A stretch of 29,093 bases of DNA. Source: Saccoglossus kowalevskii. Lineage: Eukaryota > Hemichordata > Enteropneusta > Harrimaniidae. The DNA is taken from assembly GCF_000003605.2 (NCBI RefSeq), contig NW_003121911.1, positions 462,823-491,915 on the forward strand, written 5' to 3'. How positions within the stretch are numbered: the stretch's first letter is position 1; the number at the start of each line of letters is the position of its first letter. Of this stretch, positions 1 through 9,700 are shown one piece after another. The notes under the pieces are model-generated. The model made no database searches and had not been told where the DNA came from. It was given only the letters and a program-made list of their open reading frames with translations. The position numbers and the translations under genes are program-made.

Positions 1-1110
1 ATTGGATCAGTGCCATTGTTTTGGCTGTCATATTGGAATCAGTCCCATTGTTTTGTTACCCTATTGGAATCAGTCCCATTGTTTGGCTGCCATATTGAAA
101 TCAGTTCTATTGTTTGGCTGCCATATTGGAATCAGTGCCATAGTGAAATCAGTTCCATTGTTTGGTTACCATATTGGAATCAGTGCCATTGTTTGGCTGT
201 CATATTGAAATCAGTCCCATTGTTTGGCTGCCATATTGGAATCAGTCCCATTGTTTTGTTACCATATTGGAATCAGTCCCATTGTTTGGCTGCCATATTG
301 AAAAATCAGTTCCATTGTTTGGCTGCCATATTGGTATCAGTGCTATAGTTTGGCTGCCATATTGAAATCAGTTCCATTGTTTGGCTGCCATATTGGAATC
401 AGTCCCATTGTTTGGTTACCATATTGGAATCAGTCTCATTGTTTGGCTGCCATATTGGCATCAGTCCCATTGTTTATGTACCATATTGGAATCAGTCCCA
501 TTGTTCGGCTGCCATATTGAAATCAGTTCCACTGTTTGGCTGCCATATTGGAATCAGTCCCATTGTTTGGTTACCATATTGGAATCAGTCCCATTGTTTG
601 GCTGCCATTTTGAAATCAGTCCCATTGATGGCTGCCATATTGGAATCAGTCCCATTTTTTGGCTGCCATATTAGAATCAGTCCAATTGTTTAGCTGCAAC
701 ATTGGAATCAGTCAAATTGTTTGGATGCCATATTGAAATCAATTCCTTGTTTGGCTGCCATATTGAAATCAGTCCCATTGTTTGGCTGTCATATTAAAGT
801 CAGCCCCTTTGTTTGGCTGCCATATTGGAATCAGTCCCTTTGTCTGGCTGCCATATTGGATCAGTCCCATTGTTTGGCTGCCATATTGGAATCAGTCCCA
901 TAGTGTGGGTGTCATATTGAAGTCAGTCCCATTGTTTGGCTACCATATTGGAATCAGTCTCATTGTTTATCTGCCATATTGAAATCAGTGCCATTCTTAG
1001 GTTACTTATATTGGAATCAGTGCAATTGCTTGGCTGCCATATTGGAATCAAACCCATTGATGGCTGCTATATTGGAATCAGTACCATTGTTTGGCTGCCA
1101 TATTGGATTC
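1..1110 (+). repeat. 31-bp minisatellite array, truncated at window edge
   Basis: About 35 head-to-tail copies of a 31-bp unit. It reads roughly CCATATTGGAATCAG, then TCCCATTGTTTGGCTG. The step between successive GTTTGGCTG anchors is 31 bp (for example 81, 112, then 191, 222), with one 48-bp step near 112-160 caused by an extra partial unit. Variants alternate (GGAATCAGTCCC versus GAAATCAGTTCC, and GGCTGCC versus GGTTACC), which suggests some higher-order structure. Units become more divergent after about position 600 and the array ends near 1110, as expected at an array edge. The left end is not in the window. The apparent 60-112 residue reading frames here are a by-product of the repeat, because the unit has no stop codon in any forward frame. 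Confidence 0.97.
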
Positions 1111-1350
1111 ATAATACAAAAATGGCATAAAATGCTTAAAAATCAATAACTCGAAAACTACTCAAATCATTTGATCTGAATTATGCTGTATGCCATTGGA
1201 TGAAGATAAATACTGAATATCAACCATAGAAATATATTCCGCCCCTGTGTATAAAGAAATAACGCAAGTTAGGAAACATACTACATGTATTACTTCACTA
1301 TTTTTGCAGAAGTATTTTAATCTTTTTATTTTTACTTAAAAAATATGCAG

Positions 1351-1564
1351 AATCTTGGAGCCAAACCACCGATGACTTGGCAACATCAAATATACATGTT
1401 TTTCAAAATCCCTACCCATTGGGATTAAAACATACCGGTAACAGAAATGGGAAAATATCAAGCAATTCCCAGTGGAATCCTCAAATTGAGTGGTTGAAAC
1501 GTCCAAGGCAAAGTCAGTCAAGAGTTTGCATCTTCATGGTACAAGTGACTGTGGTAATTTACTG
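1351..1564 (+). CDS. candidate internal exon, unidentified protein
   Basis: Unrecognised. A reading frame stays open from before 1351 to a TAA at about 1581. Its first half is compositionally protein-like: hydrophilic and rich in Asn, Gln, Ser and Trp, with segments such as SWSQTTDDLATSN, NPYPLGLKHTGNRNG and NPQIEWLKRPRQSQSR. A T-rich tract followed by ATATGCAG ends at 1350 and would serve as a 3' splice site. A possible donor, CTG|GTATGT, lies at 1564/1565. The exon would then start after one base of a split codon and end after two. The last dozen residues (FMVQVTVVIYWY) look less convincing, so the true donor may lie earlier, for example at ATG|GTACAA near 1537. There is no ATG at the start, so it could only be an internal exon or a decayed coding fragment. 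No neighbouring exon was found. Confidence 0.3.
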
Positions 1565-1674
1565 GTATGTCATATTACTGTAATTATGTTTGCATGGTTA
1601 CATGTTTGGATTCATAAAAAAAAATCATACACTACTTGAAAATAAATTTCTTAAGAACTACTGTAAAATCTGTA

Positions 1675-1850
1675 TTAGAAGCTGCAGCTTCTATTAAAAC
1701 GATACCATGTAACAGAGGGAATGCGGCTTCTATTAGAGCATCTACACATATGAGAAATGAAGAATTTTTGGTTCTTTATTGTGCAAAAAGATTGGGTGCC
1801 ACTTCTATTAGGGATGACGCTTCTATAATACAGATATTATACAGTACTGA
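1675..1850 (+). repeat. degenerate repeat with motif GCTTCTATTA
   Basis: The decamer GCTTCTATTA or a near match occurs four times in a short span, at 1687, 1726, 1801 (ACTTCTATTA) and 1819 (GCTTCTATAA). Spacing is irregular (39, 75 and 18 bp). This looks like an eroded tandem or composite repeat. A plus-strand frame of 87 codons runs through it, but the internal repetition argues that the frame is incidental. Confidence 0.5.
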
Positions 1851-1899
1851 ATCAATTTATCTGAAATTTGGTTCATGTATATCAGAACTCTTTGATTAA

Positions 1900-4600
1900 T
1901 AAAAGCTTGCCATGATTGGTTCCATGGTCGATCCAGTGGCCACTTTGGATTTCAGAAAACCTGGAACAACTTTCTTTATCTTAATCTCACTCCGAAATTG
2001 CTGTTCTGTTGGCCATACCTGTTTTAATATTTTTTCTGTACACACTTGATGAAATAAAATGTTGTGTCCAGACTGTGTTACAGACAACCATCCCCTAGGG
2101 CGATTTAGGCCTGTCTGGACTGATAGAAATTTACAAAATAATAACTCAAAGTTATGAATGTTCATAAATTGAGCATTGTGACATATATTTATTTGTACTC
2201 ACACTTGTTTGCATCAGAGGCGGCGACACGAAATTAAGCATGAGGGAGGTGAGATCTGCTCACCAACCTCTTGCGACCTTGAAATGTTGATCCTCTGGAA
2301 TGCTATTTCCTGCATTTTGAGAAGCAAAGTTTGCTGGCACAAAGGGTTTCAGCTTGATTTGGGACCCCCCCCCCCCCTCTGACCCAAACCCCCTCCCCCT
2401 CCCCTGTGCTGCTGCCACTGTTTGCATGTAGGACTAGCCATTATAGCCATGGGATCGATGTACATGTACCACCATGTCAAAGATGGTCACAGTTTCAGCA
2501 ACATTTTCAAAGTTTGAGGAATGCTGCATGGCATTTAGGATGTTATCAGACATTGCATTTATAGTTTTCTAAATTATCAAAATATTACTGAATATAATCA
2601 TAGACAACTCTGTCATTCATATTAGAATATGTGTGTAACTAATAGAACAAATATGATACTACAATCTTGATGGATAGTTGTCATATTACATATTTCATGC
2701 TCATGACTGCATCTTTTCTCTGTACTTTTATATAATCCATGAACATAATGACTTCTTTTTCAATAACCTAAATCATAGAACTCGATACAATGGCGAAGTC
2801 CTGAATTAGTTATGACGGGTAACACCAGCAATTAATTTATAAATACATTATTTGCTCTGTCAGAAGTGCATTTCCAGCATGCATGTAAGTTCACATATTA
2901 GCTGAAAATAAATTGCATTTATTATAAGCTTGTCCAGGATCATTAAAATAAGACTTATTTTGGCCATAGACATACGTAAGTCTTTGTATATAAACGCATG
3001 CACTGTGCTAGTAATGAAAAACTTGTACGTGAATTGTGCTGTGGGGAGGGTATTGTGTAAAGAGAAGAGCCAGTATACATAAAATATTCATTTTCAGCTT
3101 AATATCTGTATGACCTTATATCCATGCAACTCAGAAAGTCTGATTGCTGTAGGCATCGGCGGGCTAGCTATGATCATTGTGGAGACTGTGGGATTTTACA
3201 ATGCCCAAGGGCCGACTAACTTCAGATACTCATTAAAAGTTTATACACTACAAATCTTGATAAAAATGGTTAATGAAAGTCTTTAAGGAAATAAATTGTA
3301 CATTCTATTTGTACCCAACAAAACATGATACATTTAAACTCATAACTGACCATGTTGTCTAGTATCGATAACAACGGAAACATTATGTGTGATAACATAC
3401 TTTTTACAATTCACGGTGGCATGTTCAGTCATAATTCTCATAGATGAGGATGAAATGTGGACATCTTATGCATGATGCTAGTCTGGATTCCTTCCTATTA
3501 TTTTGTGGTCTTTCGGTCCTCTCCATACAATGTTGTCTCGTTTTTGCTTATTAACCATGTAAATTTATTCCAATATACATCACAAAGAAAAGAGCAATAA
3601 CACTTTTGACTCTGTGCCAACTATCATTAATATAGCACATAGGGAAAACATACATGTACACTGTCATCCATTGTTCGGGAAATTAGCATATTCAATTTAG
3701 CAGCATGCTATATTTATCAACCATTCAATGTTGCGGTCACATTCATTATTTTTTTTTTTTTTTTGTAAATTAGTTTTTTTTTGTATTTATTCATTTACTG
3801 TCACCACCATATTGTTCCGAACACCAAAACAGCAACATTGCCAGCTAAGTTGCTGACTGCTTTGGTGTACGCGTCTAAAGATCGTTATCTTACTTTACCT
3901 CCTCGGAGTGGAGAGAGGAGTCTGCATGAAAGAGAAAGTTGTATTCTTGTATTTCAGGTCTAGTGGATGAGATATTTGATCTTAAAAATGTGTACCGGTA
4001 GAGAGCAAGAATTCATGAGAAATATGCAAGTTGGGTTTCATCGTTGATCTGAATTACTGAAGGTCAGAGTAATTCACAAAACAAATCCCTATTGCATGAG
4101 GGAACACCAAATGGTGAGCCAGTACAGTAAATGTTGTGACAGCCTAAGCTATCGCAAATGAATTACGAACTAACGCTCACTGTGAGCAATCACAATTCAC
4201 AACATGTGGGCATGCCGGGATTTGTGAACAATTTGCAGACTGATATCCCATGAAAGTGATGAATTCAAGGTGGATATCGCAACCGAGATTGGTTGTTATG
4301 AGTTTATCACACTTGTGATTGTATCTGAATCTGTGAGGATATACATGTAGATATACATGTAAACACTGTGGTTTGCATTACATAATACTTCAGCATGTTA
4401 CATAAAACATTCAAATACTAGCTATAAGGCTAAGATTTGATAGCAGGTTACAAAAATGCCCAAGAGCACCAGTTTTACCTTCTATTACATCTATCTAATC
4501 AGTAAGCACAAGATTTTTCCTCTTTGAGTGACTAATTCAGAGAGCAATTGTAATGTGTTCTTGGGGCAGAATGATCTATATATGTTGCTTGGGCATGCAA
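1900..4600. other. no gene seen; AT-rich, with homopolymer tracts
   Basis: I see no coding exon that can be supported. The stretch holds a run of 13 C at 2365-2377 followed by CCCC-rich sequence to about 2405, next to a more GC-rich patch (2205-2420) that may be an old transposon scrap. A 16-T run at 3749-3764 is followed by a second T run at 3774-3782. A small stem GGTGAG/CTCACC sits at 2249-2265. TACATGTA palindromes occur at 2461, 3651, 4342 and 4354. Confidence 0.6.
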
Positions 4601-4735
4601 CCACTGTACCGGTCATGTATTTCTATAGACTCTGTGCAAGCTGCTATGAAACAAGCCAGTGAACACAGCTATAGAGTCAAGTAAACAGCACAAACTCAAC
4701 TTTGAGGTAATCCTGAACAACCAAATTTATATATG
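4601..4735 (+). repeat. interspersed repeat, copy A (CpG-decayed)
   Basis: Matches the segment at 23626-23754 in the same orientation. Shared blocks include CCACTGTAC, TTTCTAT followed by CTCTGTGC, then CACAAACTCAACTTT, TAATCCTGAACAACC and AAATTTATATATGTTA. The middle of this copy differs mostly by CpG loss. Where the other copy reads CTGTGCGCGCTGC, this one reads CTGTGCAAGCTGC; where the other has GGAACGCCGG, this one has GAAACAAGCC. It is probably a small non-autonomous element whose class I cannot name. No terminal repeats or poly-A tail are evident. Confidence 0.85.
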
Positions 4736-5345
4736 TTAATTGCACGTGTACTTATTGTCAAACAAAATTAAAACTTGTTTGTCATTCTAAAGTGATTGAT
4801 ATGATTTCAAAGTTTGTAGATTATCGAATAAAATCTGAGGGAGGGAGGGATTGGAGTTAGGGAAAGGAGGAGGGTGGTTGGTCGGTCAGTCAATTAAAAT
4901 ACATCAAAGATTTATAAATTCAAAGGCTTTTGGCTTGATACCCCCATTGTACTTTAAAATAGCAAGCACGGGAAATAAATTTCCAAAATTTCAGAAATTT
5001 CCTTAAAACATGACAAAACTTCAAAGTTATGCATTTTCAAGTACGCCAAAATTAATAAAATTTGCATTGGAATTATAGAAATATCAGGAGATAATGAAAA
5101 ATACCAAGGCCAACTCATTTGGCGTCAGAGCAATTGCAATTAATATAGCAATAAAAAAAATGAAATATCATCAGAATGACGATTTAAATACCATAACACA
5201 TAACAGGTTAAGCAAGAATTTCACAAATCTACCAAAAAATAACACTGTGACATGGTAACAAGTGTAGATCGAACTACTGTATGAGAAAACCAATCTGTGT
5301 TAATGCTGTGTGTAAGCATGAAAACAGTTGTTTCACTAATACCAG
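4736..5345. other. no gene seen
   Basis: AT-rich sequence without a supportable exon. It contains a purine-rich patch (GAGGGAGGGA, about 4838-4878). Reading frames in both directions are short. Confidence 0.6.
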
Positions 5346-5365
5346 TTAGAGTTAGGGTTAGGGTT
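5346..5365 (+). repeat. short interstitial telomere-like repeat
   Basis: Reads TTAGAG followed by TTAGGG twice, then TTA, i.e. nearly three units of the animal telomere hexamer. It is far too short to be an array. It may be a repair scar or chance. Confidence 0.55.
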
Positions 5366-6149
5366 ATGACCCATTATCCTAAACATCGCCCAGGGCGATC
5401 TTTTAAATAAATGCGGTAATTGCATTTCATAGTCCCTGTGAGTTCTCAAGTTTAGGATATATATAAATTTTTAATATAAACAATCAGATCGAGAATTCAG
5501 AGATATATGGCTTCAGAACTACATTCCCTAAAACAAAATGGAAACCAGCCGGCCATTTTTAATCTGAGATGTTCATCAAGGTCCCATAAACTGTCAATAC
5601 AATGACTGGTATCCAGTTCTGGTGGTCCAGTAATGCTTTATTTTGATTATTTTTTAAAATTAAAATAGCCGCTATTCAGCGACTTGAAGTGCTCATGAAA
5701 TGAATGAACATGCATGTGTATTCAAAGATGTATGGTATATTAGTGAAGTTTGAGATAATCGGTCCAAGGGTGTCTGAGAAAGAGTGGAAGACACACGCAT
5801 AGATGCACGCACAGAGGTGAAAACATAAGTCCACATTTTCTGAACAGGGATTTAAAAGGATAAAGCTACACAAATTCACACGCTTTTGAAATAGCATTTG
5901 TTTGAAATTATGTAATGTGATCAATTACTCATGAAGATACAACATGTAGGTAAACAAAAACAAAAATACCAATCTTATTTATTAGTTTTAATTAGTAAAA
6001 TATGTCTTTGTTTGGGCAAGAAACATGTAGTATAGTCCTTGGGATTCATAACAAATCACCAAGAAACTCGTAACAATTACAGTAACACAGTTGTGGTTAA
6101 AATTGTCATTGCCTGCTCAAATTGTCCACTTCAACATCTGAATTTACAC
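5366..6149. other. no gene seen
   Basis: AT-rich sequence. An 82-codon minus-strand frame at 5676-5924 has no splice or composition support and is not called. Confidence 0.55.
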
Positions 6150-6340
6150 ACCAGTTTCATCACAAATTCACAAAACAATCCTGTTTATAATTTATAATTA
6201 TAATTATTTATAATTATAATTATTGTGTTGGCACCAAAATTAGGATTCATTTCCAGAAATACAGAATGATATGTATTGAAGAATATAAGAAAAAATGCAA
6301 AAAAAATTTGAGTGAGAAAGTCTGGTGGCGAAAAGGTTAA
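6150..6340 (+). mobile_element. piggyBac-like (TTAA) MITE, copy 1, left end truncated
   Basis: Shares CACAAAACAATCCTGTTTAT, GGCACCAAAATTAGG, ATTCATTTCCAGAAATA and GAATATAAGAAAAAATGC with the copies at 9500-9700 and 13080-13326. It ends TCTGGTGGCGAAAAGG followed by TTAA. The central part has been replaced or expanded by an AT palindromic repeat (TTATAATTATAA type, about 6186-6224). A left inverted terminus matching the right end was not found, so this copy appears 5'-truncated or rearranged. No coding capacity. Confidence 0.7.
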
Positions 6341-7038
6341 TTAATATGATATGCATGTCATTAGCATAAAAAGATCTCAAGACTTCACATATTTAAACAT
6401 ACTTTATACATACATGTACATATTGATTGACGAATTCAGTAACTGAATTACCATTACTATATTCATTGACACACTTTCCAGTTGAATAGATTACATGCTG
6501 GTCTATCTTAACAGAGACATATACCTAGTTTGCTGAGGCATGATGCCATTATCCAACAGGTATTTCACTGGAATACTATATTACCAAGGAATATGTGGGT
6601 CAAGCCACTAACATTCCTTTTGTACAGCCAAGCTTAGGTGGCCTATTATTAACCATAGCCAGAGAAAACATAATAAGAAACTTGGACATTTCCTTTGTTG
6701 CAATGTACCTTCACATAAATTAATTATAAGCTATTTGCTGTTAATTGACTTTGTATGGTGATTTTTTCTGATTTTCTATTTAGTCTGCATCTTTTGTAGG
6801 TCACATAAAAAAAAAAACTTCAAATATGAATTAGTTGTAACATGTTTATTTAAATTTATCTAGCGGACACAGTATGGGTCCTCATTTTATTGAAATGGGT
6901 TTAATATTTTCACTACTTCAAAAGTACATTTGCCCAATATTTTTAAACAGATTAATATCACTAGAGATGAGGTGAAAAATTGCCAAATTAGAAACACTGG
7001 ATAACAGATTTTTTTCCCCATTTTGGTACTAAGAATAA
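6341..7038. other. no gene seen
   Basis: AT-rich, CpG-poor sequence with no supportable exon. It includes A- and T-runs near 6808 and a TACATGTA at 6411. Confidence 0.6.
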
Positions 7039-7270
7039 TTGCATATACACTGTTCTCACCTGACGCAAGAAGTTGCCTCATGGTTTTTTTAATTTTTGTC
7101 CCCCTGGATTTTTACTCTCATGAGACAAATGACAATTGACTGTAAATTCCTGCTTACCTACTGGAAAAAAATTCTCACATGGATGGGTAATTGTCTGACT
7201 TGTACTTTCTAAACTGATGGAACAAGTCTGCTCCACATATTTAATCCTAGTGAGAACACTGTACATAATG
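7039..7270. mobile_element. candidate MITE with 21-bp imperfect terminal inverted repeats
   Basis: The left arm at 7039-7059 ends ACACTGTTCTCAC. The right arm at 7250-7270 begins GTGAGAACACTGTACAT. The reverse complement of the right arm matches the left arm at about 15 of 21 positions, including an exact TGTTCTCAC core. A length near 230 bp and the absence of coding sequence fit a non-autonomous DNA transposon. Only one copy is in the window and no target-site duplication was identified, so the call is tentative. Confidence 0.4.
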
Positions 7271-8890
7271 ATAAGCTAGCTATCTTATGGTCCCTGACCA
7301 TGCAAACATCTATGTAGGGACAGATTTCTGCTGCTGGTAAAAGAACACAATAATTTCAGTGCCTATTCCAGACATATGAATGATATGATGATATAAAGTT
7401 GGATTTCCCACGTTTTCTATATAAACAAACCCTGACCTTAGATGACCTCTTTAGGTGAGCCAAAGTGAACCCAATATGTTGATTTTCACAGCTGCATATG
7501 TATCCCAGAGTGTTAGATTTGACAAATTTCATTCACCAATCAAAATATCAATTTATTCTCAAAAAGTTTGTATTTCGCACAGTCAGGGGTATTATATTAT
7601 TAACAGCTGTTGTCAGTGGCTACCAGTATTACAAGCTTGGAGGAGAAAATTCATTACTGGTCTTAACTTACCAACATAGGATAATAGCTATAGTATGAAA
7701 CAGCCCTGCACATTTCAATGTTGATTACATATTGCTCTAATCACGACATTTGACAAATTTTGAAGGGCTCTCTCAAAACGACTGTTTGAGGGCGCTCTAA
7801 ATCTAAAAAAAATCACAATAGCTACCAGTAAATGTGCACAGTCTAATATTCAGTAATTATTTGCTGGTTTTTAAATCCACTAATTTAAAGTAAAATTCGC
7901 TAATATTAAATCCATGTGAACATGTAGAATATTAACAATAGAAATTATACTCTCTCTGCCAAATTCATGAACCCATTGGAAATTCTCAAAACATCAGAAA
8001 CATGAAAATAAATGGTTTTGCAGTGACTGGAAATGGCAAACAGATGTTCAAATTAAACCTCATGATTAACAATGCATCAACTTTATTAAAATCCTTTGGT
8101 ATTTAACAATAAATGTTCCAGATACGTATTATATTTGTTAACTTTTGATTAAATGTTTTATATATATGATATATGGTTGTATGTTAATGACAAAAGTAGA
8201 CTTCAATAATTGACACGACAATGCATAATGCACAGTATAGTGTTTAAAATACTTCCATTTAAAGTTTCTGAAATAGCATGTACATGATTTACAAACTGTA
8301 TATTCCAACGAATGTCTTCTAATTCTGACTCAAAATATGGATGAATTAACATATTACACATATGAATATACATTATGTTGCTATTAAGTAAATTCTGCAT
8401 TATTAAAGTGTATTACGTCATTTCACTACTAAAAGGTTATTGAAAATATTAATGAGGCTATCGGGGAAGCAGAATTTGTAATCAATTTTCGATGATTACC
8501 AAATTAGTATTTGTAATCAGTGCCTCGACTGATATTTTGATTTCTAGGTCACCCAGTTATGAAACAAGGATTTATAAAATAACGGTATTCAACTTTGATA
8601 TCCACGTTCGGTGATATGCAGTGAATATCTCGTGTGAATCGAACATATTTCTAACCAGTGGATGCCTGCAAAGGTTAGATTGCGTGAAGAAAAATGAGCG
8701 AGATTATCGCTGTATTTAAAAATGCAAAATGCTACATGCTTTGTTGTGTGAACCACATAACTTCATTTCGCACAAAATCTTTATCATATATCACAAACTG
8801 CTTACTGCATAACTTCATCTTATAAATCCTTGATAAAATATATATACATTTAGAATTTAATTAGTTTGACCCATTTGTATTTTTTTTATT
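7271..8890. other. no gene seen
   Basis: AT-rich sequence. Overlapping plus-strand frames at 7455-7698 (74 and 66 codons) have no clear splice sites and no recognisable domain. A minus-strand GTAAGT donor-like hexamer sits near 7667-7672 but no exon can be attached to it. Confidence 0.5.
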
Positions 8891-8991
8891 CTGTAAAATA
8901 CGTTATTTCAGCTGGAATTAATATTCGGTGAAAAAACTTTTTGGCTGAATCATTCCTTCAGCAAAAATAGCGAAAATAAAGTATTTTACAG
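8891..8991. mobile_element. CTGTAAAATA-terminus MITE, copy 1 (internally deleted)
   Basis: Starts CTGTAAAATACGTTATTTC, continues AGCTGGAATTAATATTC, and ends GCGAAAATAAAGTATTTTACAG. The termini are inverted repeats (CTGTAAAATAC/GTATTTTACAG). At 101 bp it is about half the length of the copy at 11841-12048. It lacks the middle section but keeps the internal TGAATCATTCCTT block. Confidence 0.8.
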
Positions 8992-9270
8992 TATGCTACA
9001 AACACTAATGATTCTGATTGACAATTTGATCAGTTCTATGTAGTGTAAGCTACCATGTGAATGACATGGGATACAAATATAGAAAAGATATTCTATTTGC
9101 GGCATGAACATGATCAGCAAAAATAGCGAAAATAAAGTATTTTACAGTATGCTACAAACACTAATGATTCTGATTGACAATTTGATCAGTTCTATGTAGT
9201 GTAAGCTACCATGTGAATGACACGGGATACATATATAGAAAAGATATTCTATTTGCGGCATGAACATGAT
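8959..9270 (+). repeat. 156-bp direct tandem duplication
   Basis: Positions 8959-9114 and 9115-9270 are nearly identical. The only differences I see are ACATGGG/ACACGGG and ACAAATAT/ACATATAT. The unit begins CAGCAAAAATAGCG, inside the 3' end of the MITE at 8891-8991, and ends GCATGAACATGAT. The second unit therefore carries a duplicated MITE right end (9115-9147). It may be a very recent duplication or two haplotypes joined in the assembly. Confidence 0.95.
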
Positions 9271-9499
9271 TCTAATTTTGAAGTGCAGGTCTATTTCTTG
9301 GTCATTGTTTATAGATATATATGTGCAATATATAGGTACATGTATAACATTACTGATGACCTAAGAGTCAACTTTAGTCATCTTTCCCAAAATAGTATTT
9401 TTAATATTTTCCAAATTTGTAAATATGAACAAAAAACCAACATGGGCAAATGAGAAATTATGTCCAAGTAGTTAACAAATTTTCATGCAAAATCTTACA
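9271..9499. other. no gene seen
   Basis: AT-rich sequence. A 78-codon plus-strand frame from 9217 to 9453 starts inside the tandem duplication and is not considered coding. Confidence 0.55.
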
Positions 9500-9700
9500 T
9501 TAACCCTTACAACCCCAGTTCTGCACTTTCCTTCAGAAGATTGGGACAAAGATTATCAAATTTTTTTTAGTAAAAACTGAAATTCTACCCAAATTTTGTC
9601 TGGTGGCTCCAAAATTAGGGTTCATTTCCAGAAATATTTAAGAATATAAAAAAAAGTGCTGAAATAGTTTGACGAGAAATTCTGGTGGTGAAAAGGTTAA
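9500..9700 (+). mobile_element. piggyBac-like (TTAA) MITE, copy 2, full length
   Basis: Begins TTAACCCTTACAACCCCAG and ends CTGGTGGTGAAAAGGTTAA. The two ends are imperfect inverted repeats. TTAA flanks both sides, which is the target-site duplication typical of piggyBac-type transposases. Internally it shares CTGCACTTTCCTTCAGAAG and CCAAAATTAGGGTTCATTTCC with the other copies. At about 200 bp without a reading frame it would be a non-autonomous element. Confidence 0.8.

Noticed and set aside
1-1110. CRISPR-like array of about 31-bp repeats
   Set aside because: Units are contiguous without unique spacers and vary by substitution throughout, so this is a tandem minisatellite in eukaryotic DNA.
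1-1110. Each unit contains CCATATTGG, near an SRF CArG box, and ATTGG, an inverted CCAAT box
   Set aside because: CCATATTGG has only five A/T between CC and GG, one short of a CArG box. ATTGG alone is too short to mean NF-Y binding, and its repetition follows from the satellite itself.
2205-2420. GC-richer patch with a 13-C run, possibly a gene or G-quadruplex-forming element
   Set aside because: The C run is one homopolymer next to irregular C blocks, with no clean four-tract G-quadruplex pattern and no coding frame.
3749-3782. Poly-T tracts as a reverse-strand retrocopy tail
   Set aside because: No gene-like body or target-site duplication is visible beside them.
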